From the NCBI RefSeq assembly GCF_021278985.1, contig NZ_CP082833.1, forward strand, positions 3,100,001 through 3,164,000: a stretch of 64,000 bases of DNA. Reading direction: 5' to 3'. The stretch is from Citrobacter rodentium NBRC 105723 = DSM 16636 (GTDB lineage Bacteria > Pseudomonadota > Gammaproteobacteria > Enterobacterales > Enterobacteriaceae). Shown here piece after piece: positions 42,602 through 51,231 of this stretch; the stretch's first letter is position 1; each line of letters starts with the position of its first letter. A model generated the notes under the pieces. That model saw only the letters and a list, made by a program, of their open reading frames with translations, made no database searches and was not told the origin of the DNA. The position numbers and the translations under genes are program-made.

Positions 42602-43093
42602 ATGGTTGATCTCTCCCGCAGAGGCATACTGACCGGTAGCTGGCGCAAAGCCAACGGCGGGATACGTCCACCGTGGAGCATGGATGAATCTTATTTTCTG
42701 TCTCATTGCACCCGTTGCGATGCCTGTATCAAAGCGTGTGAAAACGCCATATTGCAGCGCGGCGCGGGCGGTTATCCGAGCGTTAACTTCCAGCATAACG
42801 AATGCAGCTTCTGCTACGCGTGCGCGCAGGCTTGCCCCGAATCTCTGTTCTCTTTGCGCCACACCAGGGCATGGGATCTGATATTCACTCTCGGGGAAGC
42901 GTGTCTGGCGTACCGTTCGGTAGAGTGCCGCCGCTGTCAGGATAGCTGCGAACCGCAGGCGATTACCTTTCGCCCGACGCTTTCCGGCATCTATCAACCG
43001 CAGCTCGACAATCAGGCCTGTAACGGATGCGGCGCCTGTGCCGCCAGCTGTCCGGTAACGGCCATTACCGCGGAGTACAACCATGCCCACTAA
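42602..43093 (+). CDS. napF: Ferredoxin-type protein NapF
   Basis: NapF is a cytoplasmic 4Fe-4S protein that interacts with the NapA precursor during assembly. The length is 163 residues. Four cysteine clusters are visible: CTRCDACIKACE, CSFCYACAQACP, CRRCQDSCEP and CNGCGACAASCP. It is the first gene of napFDAGHBC and overlaps napD by 11 bp. Confidence 0.96.
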   Translation: MVDLSRRGILTGSWRKANGGIRPPWSMDESYFLSHCTRCDACIKACENAILQRGAGGYPSVNFQHNECSFCYACAQACPESLFSLRHTRAWDLIFTLGEACLAYRSVECRRCQDSCEPQAITFRPTLSGIYQPQLDNQACNGCGACAASCPVTAITAEYNHAH

Positions 43094-43346
43094 CTGGCAG
43101 GTTTGCAGCCTGATCGTTCAGGCCAAAGGTGAAGATTTACAGGCCATCGGCACGCAATTGAACGCCTTTCCCGGCTGCGAGGTCGCGGTAAGCGACAGGG
43201 AGAGCGGTCAGTTGATTGTGGTGGCGGAAGCAGAACACAGCGAAACGCTGATGCAAACAATTGAGTCGGTACGCAACGTTGCGGGCGTGCTGGCGGTGTC
43301 GCTGGTTTATCACCAGCAGGATGAGCAAGGTGAGGAAACGCCATGA
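43083..43346 (+). CDS. napD: NapA-specific chaperone NapD
   Basis: NapD binds the twin-arginine signal of NapA and holds export until cofactor insertion is finished. The length is 87 residues with a ferredoxin-like fold; it starts MPTNWQVCSLIVQ. It overlaps napF (11 bp) and napA (ATGA, 4 bp), so translation is coupled. Confidence 0.95.
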   Translation: MPTNWQVCSLIVQAKGEDLQAIGTQLNAFPGCEVAVSDRESGQLIVVAEAEHSETLMQTIESVRNVAGVLAVSLVYHQQDEQGEETP

Positions 43347-45829
43347 AACTCAGTCGTCGTAGCTTTATGAAAGCTAACGCCGTTGCGGCCGCTGCGGCGG
43401 CTGCCGGACTAAGCGTGCCGGGTGTGGCCCGCGCGGTCGTGGGGCAGCAGGAAGCCATCAAGTGGGATAAGGCCCCGTGCCGTTTTTGCGGTACGGGCTG
43501 TGGCGTGCTGGTGGGAACCCAGCAGGGGCGTATCGTCGCCTGCCAGGGCGATCCGGATGCCCCGGTTAACCGCGGCCTGAACTGCATCAAGGGCTATTTT
43601 CTGCCCAAAATCATGTACGGTGAGGATCGTTTAACGCAGCCACTGCTGCGTATGAAGGATGGTAAATACAGCAAAGACGGCGAATTTACGCCGATCGGCT
43701 GGGATCAGGCCTTCGACGTGATGGAAGAAAAATTCAAAGCCTCGCTGAAAGAGAAGGGACCAGAGGCCATCGGCATGTTTGGTTCCGGTCAATGGACCGT
43801 CTGGGAAGGTTACGCCGCGGCGAAACTGTTTAAAGCCGGTTTCCGCTCTAACAACATCGATCCGAACGCCCGTCACTGTATGGCGTCTGCGGTGGTTGGT
43901 TTCATGCGCACTTTCGGCATGGATGAACCGATGGGCTGCTACGACGACATCGAACATACCGATGCGTTTGTGCTATGGGGCGCTAACATGGCGGAGATGC
44001 ACCCGATCCTCTGGTCGCGCATCACTAACCGTCGTCTCTCCGATCCGAATGTCACCGTCGCCGTGCTTTCCACCTTCCAGCATCGTAGCTTTGAGCTGGC
44101 GGACAACGGCATGGTCTTTACCCCGCAAACTGACCTGGTGATCCTCAACTATATCGCCAACTATATCATTCAAAATAACGCGATTAATCAGGACTTCTTC
44201 AGCAAGCACGTCAACGTGCGCAAAGGGGCCACCGATATCGGCTATGGCCTGCGTCCGACGCACCCGCTGGAAAAAGCAGCGAAGAATCCGGGTTCCGACG
44301 CCTCCGAGCCGATGAGCTTTGACGATTACAAAGCGTTCGTCGCTGAATACACGCTGGATAAAACGGCGGAAATGACGGGCGTGCCGAAAGATCAGCTGGA
44401 GAAACTGGCGCAGCTGTATGCCGATCCGAACAAGAAAGTGATCTCTTACTGGACGATGGGCTTCAACCAGCATACCCGCGGCGTGTGGGCCAATAACCTG
44501 GTCTACAACATCCACCTGCTGACCGGCAAAATCGCCCAGCCGGGCTGCGGACCGTTCTCCCTGACCGGCCAGCCTTCCGCCTGCGGCACCGCGCGCGAAG
44601 TGGGCACCTTCTCCCACCGTCTGCCGGCGGACATGGTGGTCACCAACGAAAAACACCGCGATATCTGCGAGAAACACTGGAATATCCCGGCGGGCACCAT
44701 TCCGGCGAAGGTTGGTCTCCATGCGGTAGCGCAGGATCGCGCGCTGAAGGACGGCAAGCTCAACGTCTACTGGACGATGTGTACGAACAACATGCAGGCC
44801 GGTCCGAATATTAACGAAGAGCGTTTACCGGGCTGGCGCGATCCGCGCAACTTTATCATCGTCTCCGATCCGTATCCGACCGTCAGCGCGCTGGCTGCCG
44901 ACCTGATCCTGCCGACGGCGATGTGGGTGGAAAAAGAGGGGGCCTACGGCAACGCCGAACGTCGCACCCAGTTCTGGCGTCAGCAGATTAAGGCGCCGGG
45001 CGAAGCGAAATCCGACCTGTGGCAGCTGGTGCAGTTCTCGCGTCGTTTCAAAACCGAAGAGGTCTGGCCGGAAGAACTGCTGGTGCAGAAACCGGAACTG
45101 CGCGGCAAAACGCTGTACGACGTGCTGTTTGCCACGCCAGCGGTGACGAAGTTCCCGCTTACGGAGCTGAAAGAGGACCAACTTAACGATGAATCCCGCG
45201 AGCTGGGCTTCTATCTGCAAAAAGGACTGTTTGAGGAGTACGCCTGGTTTGGTCGCGGCCACGGCCACGATCTCGCGCCGTTCGACGATTACCACAAGGC
45301 GCGTGGCCTGCGCTGGCCGGTGGTGAACGGTAAAGAGACGCAGTGGCGCTACAGCGAAGGTCACGACCCGTACGTGAAGGCGGGCGAGGGCTACAAATTC
45401 TACGGTAAGCCGGACGGCAAAGCGGTGATCTTCGCGCTGCCGTATGAACCGGCCGCCGAGTCGCCGGACAAAGAGTACGACCTGTGGCTTTCCACCGGTC
45501 GCGTACTGGAGCACTGGCATACCGGCAGTATGACCCGCCGCGTGCCGGAGCTGCACCGCGCGTTCCCGGAGGCGGTGCTGTTTATCCATCCGCTGGATGC
45601 AAAGGAGCGCGATCTGCGTCGTGGCGACAAGGTAAAAGTGGTCTCCCGCCGCGGCGAGGTGATTTCGATTGTCGAAACCCGTGGACGTAACCGTCCGCCG
45701 CGGGGGCTGGTATACATGCCGTTCTTCGACGCCGCGCAGCTGGTGAATAACCTGACGCTGGATGCGACGGATCCGCTCTCTAAAGAGACGGATTTCAAGA
45801 AGTGCGCCGTGAAGCTGGCGAAGGTGTAA
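43343..45829 (+). CDS. napA: Periplasmic nitrate reductase catalytic subunit NapA
   Basis: NapA reduces nitrate to nitrite in the periplasm using molybdenum bis-MGD. The length is 828 residues. A Tat signal SRRSFMK ends in GVARA. The 4Fe-4S cysteines are Cys46, Cys49, Cys53 and Cys81. The molybdenum-ligand cysteine is in NARHCMASAV (about 181). The C-terminal MGD-binding domain is complete. It is followed 6 bp later by napG. Confidence 0.98.
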   Translation: MKLSRRSFMKANAVAAAAAAAGLSVPGVARAVVGQQEAIKWDKAPCRFCGTGCGVLVGTQQGRIVACQGDPDAPVNRGLNCIKGYFLPKIMYGEDRLTQPLLRMKDGKYSKDGEFTPIGWDQAFDVMEEKFKASLKEKGPEAIGMFGSGQWTVWEGYAAAKLFKAGFRSNNIDPNARHCMASAVVGFMRTFGMDEPMGCYDDIEHTDAFVLWGANMAEMHPILWSRITNRRLSDPNVTVAVLSTFQHRSFELADNGMVFTPQTDLVILNYIANYIIQNNAINQDFFSKHVNVRKGATDIGYGLRPTHPLEKAAKNPGSDASEPMSFDDYKAFVAEYTLDKTAEMTGVPKDQLEKLAQLYADPNKKVISYWTMGFNQHTRGVWANNLVYNIHLLTGKIAQPGCGPFSLTGQPSACGTAREVGTFSHRLPADMVVTNEKHRDICEKHWNIPAGTIPAKVGLHAVAQDRALKDGKLNVYWTMCTNNMQAGPNINEERLPGWRDPRNFIIVSDPYPTVSALAADLILPTAMWVEKEGAYGNAERRTQFWRQQIKAPGEAKSDLWQLVQFSRRFKTEEVWPEELLVQKPELRGKTLYDVLFATPAVTKFPLTELKEDQLNDESRELGFYLQKGLFEEYAWFGRGHGHDLAPFDDYHKARGLRWPVVNGKETQWRYSEGHDPYVKAGEGYKFYGKPDGKAVIFALPYEPAAESPDKEYDLWLSTGRVLEHWHTGSMTRRVPELHRAFPEAVLFIHPLDAKERDLRRGDKVKVVSRRGEVISIVETRGRNRPPRGLVYMPFFDAAQLVNNLTLDATDPLSKETDFKKCAVKLAKV

Positions 45830-45835
45830 GCCATC

Positions 45836-46531
45836 ATGTCCCGGTCTGCGAAATCGCAAAATGGCCGCCGCCGCTTTCTGCGCGACGTCGTTCGCACAGC
45901 TGGCGGACTGGCTGCCGTTGGCGTGGCGCTGGGGCTACAACAGCAAACCGCGCGCGCGACCGGCGTGCGGCTGCGTCCCCCCGGCGCGCTGAGCGAGAAC
46001 GCGTTTGCCAGCGCCTGCGTGCGCTGCGGGCAGTGCGTTCAGGCGTGTCCGTACGACACCTTAAAGCTGGCGACGCTGGCGTCCGGTTTGTCGGCAGGCA
46101 CGCCCTATTTTGTCGCCCGCGACATCCCGTGCGAAATGTGTGAAGACATTCCGTGCGCCAGAGTTTGTCCCAGCGGTGCGCTGGATAAAGATATCGCATC
46201 CATCGATGACTCGCGGATGGGGCTGGCGGTGCTGCTGGATCAGGAGAACTGCCTGAATTTTCAGGGGCTACGCTGCGACGTTTGCTATCGCGAATGCCCG
46301 AAAATCGACGAGGCCATCACGCTGGAGCTGGATCGCAATATGCGGACCGGTAAACATGCGCGATTCCTGCCCACCGTCCACAGCGACGCCTGCACCGGCT
46401 GCGGCAAATGCGAAAAGGTGTGCGTGCTGGAACAGCCCGCCATCAAAGTGCTGCCGCTGTCGCTGGCGAAAGGGGAACTGGGCCACCATTACCGCTTCGG
46501 CTGGCTGGAGGGGAGCAATGGCAAATCGTAA
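45836..46531 (+). CDS. napG: Ferredoxin-type quinol-route protein NapG
   Basis: NapG is a periplasmic iron-sulfur protein that with NapH passes electrons from quinol to the Nap system. The length is 231 residues. A Tat signal RRRFLRDVVRTAGG ends in TARA. Four 4Fe-4S cysteine groups follow (CVRCGQCVQACP, CEMCEDIPCARVCP, CDVCYRECP, CTGCGKCEKVC). It overlaps napH by 14 bp. Confidence 0.96.
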   Translation: MSRSAKSQNGRRRFLRDVVRTAGGLAAVGVALGLQQQTARATGVRLRPPGALSENAFASACVRCGQCVQACPYDTLKLATLASGLSAGTPYFVARDIPCEMCEDIPCARVCPSGALDKDIASIDDSRMGLAVLLDQENCLNFQGLRCDVCYRECPKIDEAITLELDRNMRTGKHARFLPTVHSDACTGCGKCEKVCVLEQPAIKVLPLSLAKGELGHHYRFGWLEGSNGKS

Positions 46532-47381
46532 ACGTGACGCCGGACGCGAGGCGCTGGCGAAAAAAGGCTGGTGGCGCAGCCACCGTTGGCTGGCGCTTCG
46601 TCGTATCAGTCAGCTGCTGGTGCTGGCGATGTTCCTCAGCGGTCCCTGGCTGGGGGTATGGATCCTGCACGGGAACTACTCCGGCAGTCTGCTGCTGGAC
46701 ACCGTTCCGTTGACCGATCCGCTGATTACCCTGCAAAGCCTGGCGAGCGGTCATCTACCCGCCGCGCTGGCGCTGACCGGGGCGGTCATTATTGCCGCGC
46801 TGTACGCACTGGCAGGAAAGCGATTGTTTTGCAGTTGGGTCTGCCCGCTGAATCCGGTAACCGATTTTGCAGCCTGGTTACGCAGAAGGTTTGACCTGAA
46901 TCAGTCCGCGACGCTGCCGCGTCATATACGGTACGTGCTGCTGATTGTGGTGCTGGTAGGGTCAGCGCTCACCGGAACGCTGCTGTGGGAATGGATTAAC
47001 CCCGTTTCGCTGCTGGGACGCAGTCTGGTAATGGGGTTCGGAAGCGGCGCACTGCTGATTATCGCTCTGTTTTTATTTGATTTACTGGTCGTTGAACACG
47101 GCTGGTGCGGACATCTCTGTCCTTTAGGCGCGCTGTACGGCGTGCTGGGTAGCAAAGGCGCATTAACCGTTGCGGCGACTGACCGACAGAAATGTAACCG
47201 CTGTATGGACTGTTTTCATGTTTGCCCGGAACCGCATGTGCTACGTGCCCCGGTGCTGGATGAGCAAAGTCCGGTGCAGGTCACCAGCCGCGATTGCATG
47301 ACCTGCGGTCGCTGCGTGGATGTCTGTTCTGAGGATGTTTTTACAATAACAACACGATGGAGTTCGGGAGCGAAACAATGA
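46518..47381 (+). CDS. napH: Quinol dehydrogenase membrane component NapH
   Basis: NapH is the membrane partner of NapG. The length is 287 residues from MANRKRDAGR, chosen to match E. coli; a longer frame runs back inside napG. Four membrane helices are present with CSWVCPLNP and CGHLCPLGA loop motifs, then two C-terminal ferredoxin clusters (CNRCMDCFHVCP and CMTCGRCVDVC). The stop overlaps the napB start (ATGA). Confidence 0.95.
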   Translation: MANRKRDAGREALAKKGWWRSHRWLALRRISQLLVLAMFLSGPWLGVWILHGNYSGSLLLDTVPLTDPLITLQSLASGHLPAALALTGAVIIAALYALAGKRLFCSWVCPLNPVTDFAAWLRRRFDLNQSATLPRHIRYVLLIVVLVGSALTGTLLWEWINPVSLLGRSLVMGFGSGALLIIALFLFDLLVVEHGWCGHLCPLGALYGVLGSKGALTVAATDRQKCNRCMDCFHVCPEPHVLRAPVLDEQSPVQVTSRDCMTCGRCVDVCSEDVFTITTRWSSGAKQ

Positions 47382-47827
47382 AAAGCCATGACCTGAAGAA
47401 AGCGCTGTGTCAATGGACGGCCCTGCTTGCCCTGGTAGTCAGCGGCGCGGTTTGGGCGGCAAATGGAGTGGATTTTAGCCAGTCGCCGGAAGTGTCGGGG
47501 ACGCAGGAAGGGGCTATTCGCATGCCGAAAGAGCAGGAGCGTATGCCGCTGAACTACGTTAACCAGCCGCCGATGGTGCCGCACAGCGTCGAGGGCTATC
47601 AGGTGACCACTAACACTAACCGCTGCCTGCAGTGTCACGGCGTGGAAAGCTACCGCGCGACCGGCGCGCCGCGCATCAGCCCGACGCACTTTATGGACAG
47701 CGACGGCAAAGTGCTGGCCGAAGTGGCGCCGCGTCGTTATTTCTGCCTGCAATGCCATGTGCCGCAGGCCGATGCCGCGCCAATTGTAGGGAATAGCTTT
47801 ACACCGTCGAAAGGTTACGGAAAATAA
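47378..47827 (+). CDS. napB: Diheme cytochrome c NapB
   Basis: NapB is the periplasmic electron-transfer subunit of nitrate reductase. The length is 149 residues from MKSHDLKKAL. A signal peptide ends in AVWA. Two CLQCH heme sites are present (RCLQCHGVES and FCLQCHVPQA). It needs the Ccm system encoded just downstream. Confidence 0.96.
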   Translation: MKSHDLKKALCQWTALLALVVSGAVWAANGVDFSQSPEVSGTQEGAIRMPKEQERMPLNYVNQPPMVPHSVEGYQVTTNTNRCLQCHGVESYRATGAPRISPTHFMDSDGKVLAEVAPRRYFCLQCHVPQADAAPIVGNSFTPSKGYGK

Positions 47828-47836
47828 GAGGCGATT

Positions 47837-48439
47837 ATGGAAAATTCTAACCGTAAACCTGGCCGGATTAAGCGCCTCTGGCAATGGTGGCGTCGCCCCA
47901 GCCGCCTGGCGCTGGGTACGCTGTTGTTAATCGGGTTCGTTGGCGGCATTATTTTCTGGGGTGGATTCAACACCGGGATGGAAAAGGCCAATACCGAAGA
48001 GTTCTGCATCAGTTGTCATGAAATGCGTAACACGGTATACCAGGAATATATGGAAACCGTACACTACAACAACCGCAGCGGCGTGCGCGCAACCTGTCCG
48101 GACTGTCACGTGCCGCATGAGTGGGGACCGAAAATGATCCGTAAGATCAAGGCCAGCAAAGAGCTGTATGCTAAAGCCTTTGGTCTGATCGATACCCCGC
48201 AGAAATTTGAAGATCACCGTCTGACCATGGCGCAAAACGAATGGCGGCGGATGAAAGACAATAACTCGCAGGAGTGCCGTAACTGCCACAACTTTGAGTT
48301 TATGGATTTAACCGCCCAGAAAGGCGTCGCGGCGAAAATGCACGACCAGGCGGTGAAAGACGGGAAAACCTGTATTGACTGCCATAAAGGGATCGCCCAT
48401 AAGCTTCCTGACATGCGCGACGTCAAACCGGGTTTCTGA
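47837..48439 (+). CDS. napC: Membrane-anchored tetraheme cytochrome c NapC
   Basis: NapC oxidises quinol and hands electrons to NapB. The length is 200 residues. One N-terminal membrane helix (about 25-45) is followed by four CxxCH heme sites: CISCH at 57-61, CPDCH, CRNCH and CIDCH. It ends the nap operon; ccmA follows after 14 bp with no terminator, so transcription likely continues into ccm. Confidence 0.97.
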   Translation: MENSNRKPGRIKRLWQWWRRPSRLALGTLLLIGFVGGIIFWGGFNTGMEKANTEEFCISCHEMRNTVYQEYMETVHYNNRSGVRATCPDCHVPHEWGPKMIRKIKASKELYAKAFGLIDTPQKFEDHRLTMAQNEWRRMKDNNSQECRNCHNFEFMDLTAQKGVAAKMHDQAVKDGKTCIDCHKGIAHKLPDMRDVKPGF

Positions 48440-48453
48440 CGGGATGATAATAA

Positions 48454-49083
48454 GTGGGCAGTATGCTTGAAGCCAGAAAGCTTCTCTGTGAACGGGACGA
48501 ACGGGTCCTGTTCAGCGATTTGTCGTTTAAGGTTAACCCTGGCGAGTGGATACAAATCACCGGCAGCAACGGCGCAGGAAAAACTACCCTGTTGCGGTTG
48601 CTGACGGGGCTCGCCCGCCCTGACGCCGGGGAGGTATGCTGGCAAGGGCAACCGCTGCATCGCGTGCGGGACAGCTACCATCAAAATTTGTTGTGGATTG
48701 GACATCAGCCGGGCATAAAAACCCGGCTGACGGCGTTGGAGAACCTGCGTTTTTTTCATCAGGATGGCGACACCGCGCAGTGCCTGGCGGCGCTGGCGCA
48801 GGCCGGGCTTGCCGGATACGAAGATCTCCCCGTCAATCAGCTCTCTGCCGGACAGCAGCGTCGCGTGGCCTTAGCGCGTCTCTGGCTGACCCATGCCCGG
48901 CTCTGGATCCTTGATGAACCTTTCACCGCCATCGACGTCAACGGCGTAGAGCGTCTGACGCAGCGAATGGCGCAGCATACCGGACAGGGGGGGATTGTTA
49001 TCCTCACCACCCACCAGCCGCTGAACGTCGCTTCGGAGCGTATCCGCCGCATAGCCCTTACACATGAAAGGACAGAGCCATGA
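48454..49083 (+). CDS. ccmA: Heme export ATPase CcmA
   Basis: CcmA is the ATPase of the CcmABCD complex that releases holo-CcmE. The length is 209 residues from a GTG start, or 206 from the ATG at 48463. Walker A GSNGAGKTT, signature QLSAGQQRR and Walker B LWILDEPF are present. The stop overlaps the ccmB start (ATGA). Confidence 0.96.
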   Translation: MGSMLEARKLLCERDERVLFSDLSFKVNPGEWIQITGSNGAGKTTLLRLLTGLARPDAGEVCWQGQPLHRVRDSYHQNLLWIGHQPGIKTRLTALENLRFFHQDGDTAQCLAALAQAGLAGYEDLPVNQLSAGQQRRVALARLWLTHARLWILDEPFTAIDVNGVERLTQRMAQHTGQGGIVILTTHQPLNVASERIRRIALTHERTEP

Positions 49084-49739
49084 TGTGGCGTATTTTTCGC
49101 CTTGAGCTGCGCGTCGCTTTTCGCCACAGCGCGGAAATCGCCAACCCGCTGTGGTTCTTCCTGATTGTGATCACGCTGTTTCCGCTGAGCATCGGGCCGG
49201 AGCCGCAATTGCTGGCGCGTATTGCGCCGGGCATTATCTGGGTCGCCGCGCTGCTGGCTTCGCTGCTGGCGCTGGAGCGGCTGTTTCGTGACGACTTACA
49301 GGACGGCAGCCTGGAGCAACTGATGCTGCTGCCGGTTCCGCTGCCGGTCGTGGTGCTGGCGAAAGTGCTGGCCCACTGGGTGGTGACCGGCTTACCGCTG
49401 TTGATACTTTCTCCGCTGGTGGCGCTGCTGCTGGGAATGGACGTCTACGGCTGGAAAATTATGGCGCTGACGCTGCTGCTGGGGACGCCGACGCTGAGCT
49501 TTCTCGGCGCGCCGGGCGTAGGATTAACCGTCGGACTGAAGCGCGGCGGCGTATTGCTGAGCGTGCTGGTGCTGCCGTTAACTATCCCGTTATTGATATT
49601 CGCCACCGCCGCCATGGACGCGGCGTCGATGCATCTGCCGGTTGACGGCTATATGGCAATTTTGGGCGCGCTGCTGGCAGGCAGCGCGACGTTAAGCCCG
49701 TTTGCAACGGCGGCGGCGTTACGTATTAGCGTGCAGTAG
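49080..49739 (+). CDS. ccmB: Heme exporter membrane protein CcmB
   Basis: CcmB is a six-helix inner-membrane component of the CcmABCD complex. The length is 219 residues. The start MMWRIFRLEL and the segment IANPLWFFLIVITLFPLSIG are typical. It overlaps ccmA by 4 bp. A REP element separates it from ccmC. Confidence 0.96.
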   Translation: MMWRIFRLELRVAFRHSAEIANPLWFFLIVITLFPLSIGPEPQLLARIAPGIIWVAALLASLLALERLFRDDLQDGSLEQLMLLPVPLPVVVLAKVLAHWVVTGLPLLILSPLVALLLGMDVYGWKIMALTLLLGTPTLSFLGAPGVGLTVGLKRGGVLLSVLVLPLTIPLLIFATAAMDAASMHLPVDGYMAILGALLAGSATLSPFATAAALRISVQ

Positions 49740-49767
49740 GCCGGATAAGGCGAAGCCGCCATCCGGC
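49736..49767. repeat. REP palindrome inside the ccm operon, between ccmB and ccmC
   Basis: GTAGGCCGGATAAGGCG and GCCGCCATCCGGC form the hairpin. It begins over the last codons of ccmB and fills part of the 69-bp gap before ccmC. Confidence 0.85.
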
Positions 49768-49808
49768 GCCGCGAAATTTCATTGGTTTGTATAAATCTGG
49801 TAACGCAT

Positions 49809-50546
49809 ATGTGGAAAACACTTCATCAACTGGCAATCCCGCCACGGCTGTATCAAATCTGCGGCTGGTTCGTCCCGTGGCTGGCCGTCGCCAGCGCCGT
49901 CGTACTGGCGACCGGCTGGATCTGGGGATTTGGCTTCGCGCCGGCCGACTATCAGCAGGGGGATAGCTATCGCATTATTTATCTGCACGTTCCGGCGGCG
50001 ATCTGGTCGATGGGAATTTACGCCTCGATGGCGGTGGCGGCGTTTATCGGTCTCGTCTGGCAGATGAAAATGGCTAACCTCGCCCTCGCCGCGATGGCGC
50101 CGATTGGCGCGGTGTTTACCTTCATTGCGTTAGTGACCGGCTCCGCGTGGGGCAAACCGATGTGGGGCACCTGGTGGGTATGGGACGCGCGTTTGACTTC
50201 GGAGCTGGTGCTGCTGTTCCTCTATGTTGGCGCCATCGCCTTGTGGCATGCCTTTGATGACCGCAAAATGGCGGGGCGCGCAGCGGGGATTCTGGTGCTG
50301 ATCGGCGTGGTTAACCTGCCGATCATCCATTACTCCGTGGAGTGGTGGAACACCCTGCATCAGGGATCGACCCGGATGCAACAAAGCATCGATCCGGCGA
50401 TGCGCGCGCCGCTGCGCCTGGCGATCGTCGGCTATCTGCTGCTGTTTATCACGCTGACGCTGATGCGGATGCGTAACCTGATTCTGATGATGGAAAAACG
50501 TCGCCCGTGGGTGAGCGAGCTGATTTTAAAAAGGGGGCGTCAATGA
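49809..50546 (+). CDS. ccmC: Heme-handling protein CcmC
   Basis: CcmC loads heme onto the chaperone CcmE. The length is 245 residues from MWKTLHQLAI; an upstream in-frame ATG would add nine residues. Six membrane helices are present with the tryptophan-rich heme motif WGTWWVWDARLTSE and flanking histidines. The stop overlaps the ccmD start (ATGA). Confidence 0.96.
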   Translation: MWKTLHQLAIPPRLYQICGWFVPWLAVASAVVLATGWIWGFGFAPADYQQGDSYRIIYLHVPAAIWSMGIYASMAVAAFIGLVWQMKMANLALAAMAPIGAVFTFIALVTGSAWGKPMWGTWWVWDARLTSELVLLFLYVGAIALWHAFDDRKMAGRAAGILVLIGVVNLPIIHYSVEWWNTLHQGSTRMQQSIDPAMRAPLRLAIVGYLLLFITLTLMRMRNLILMMEKRRPWVSELILKRGRQ

Positions 50547-50755
50547 CCAGCGCTTTTACATCGTGGAGTGAATTTTTCGCCATGGGCGGTTACGCCTTTT
50601 ACGTCTGGCTGGCGGTGGCGATGAGCGTGATACCGTTGGCGGTGTTAGTGATTCATACCGCTACCCGGCAGCGGGTGATTTTACGCGGCGTCGCCCGTCA
50701 GCGGGCGCGTGAAGCGCGTCTGCGCGCGGCGCAGGCGCAACAGGAGGCAGCGTGA
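50543..50755 (+). CDS. ccmD: Small membrane protein CcmD
   Basis: CcmD is a one-helix protein needed to release holo-CcmE from CcmABC. The length is 70 residues. The helix lies at about 19-37 (YVWLAVAMSVIPLAVLV), and the cytoplasmic tail is arginine/alanine-rich. The start MTSAFTSWSEFF overlaps ccmC; the stop overlaps the ccmE GTG. Confidence 0.93.
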   Translation: MTSAFTSWSEFFAMGGYAFYVWLAVAMSVIPLAVLVIHTATRQRVILRGVARQRAREARLRAAQAQQEAA

Positions 50756-51231
50756 ATATTCGACGCAGAAACCGGTTATGGATTGCCTGTGGCGTCCTGG
50801 TGGGGCTGGCGCTGACCACTACGCTGGTGCTGTATGCACTGCGTTCGAATATCGACCTGTTCTATACGCCGGGCGAGATTCTGTACGGTAAGCGTGAAAC
50901 TCACGAGATGCCGGAAGTGGGACAACGTCTGCGCGTCGGCGGTATGGTGATGCCCGGCAGTGTGAAGCGCGATCCGCATTCCCTGAAGATCAATTTCAGT
51001 ATCTACGACGCCGAGGGGGTGGTCGATGTCAGCTATGAAGGCATTCTGCCGGACCTGTTCCGCGAAGGGCAGGGGGTAGTGGTGCAGGGAGAGCTCGGCG
51101 AAAATAACCATATTCAGGCGAAAGAGGTGCTGGCGAAACATGATGAGAACTACACGCCGCCGGAGGTGGAAAAAGCGATGCAGGAAAATCATCGCCGCCC
51201 GGAAAGCGTATATAAGGATAAGACATCATGA
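50752..51231 (+). CDS. ccmE: Periplasmic heme chaperone CcmE
   Basis: CcmE binds heme covalently and delivers it to CcmF/H. The length is 159 residues with a GTG start overlapping the ccmD stop. An N-terminal anchor helix (about 9-29) is followed by an OB-fold domain with the heme-binding His130 and Tyr134 in LAKHDENYTPPE. Confidence 0.96.
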   Translation: MNIRRRNRLWIACGVLVGLALTTTLVLYALRSNIDLFYTPGEILYGKRETHEMPEVGQRLRVGGMVMPGSVKRDPHSLKINFSIYDAEGVVDVSYEGILPDLFREGQGVVVQGELGENNHIQAKEVLAKHDENYTPPEVEKAMQENHRRPESVYKDKTS

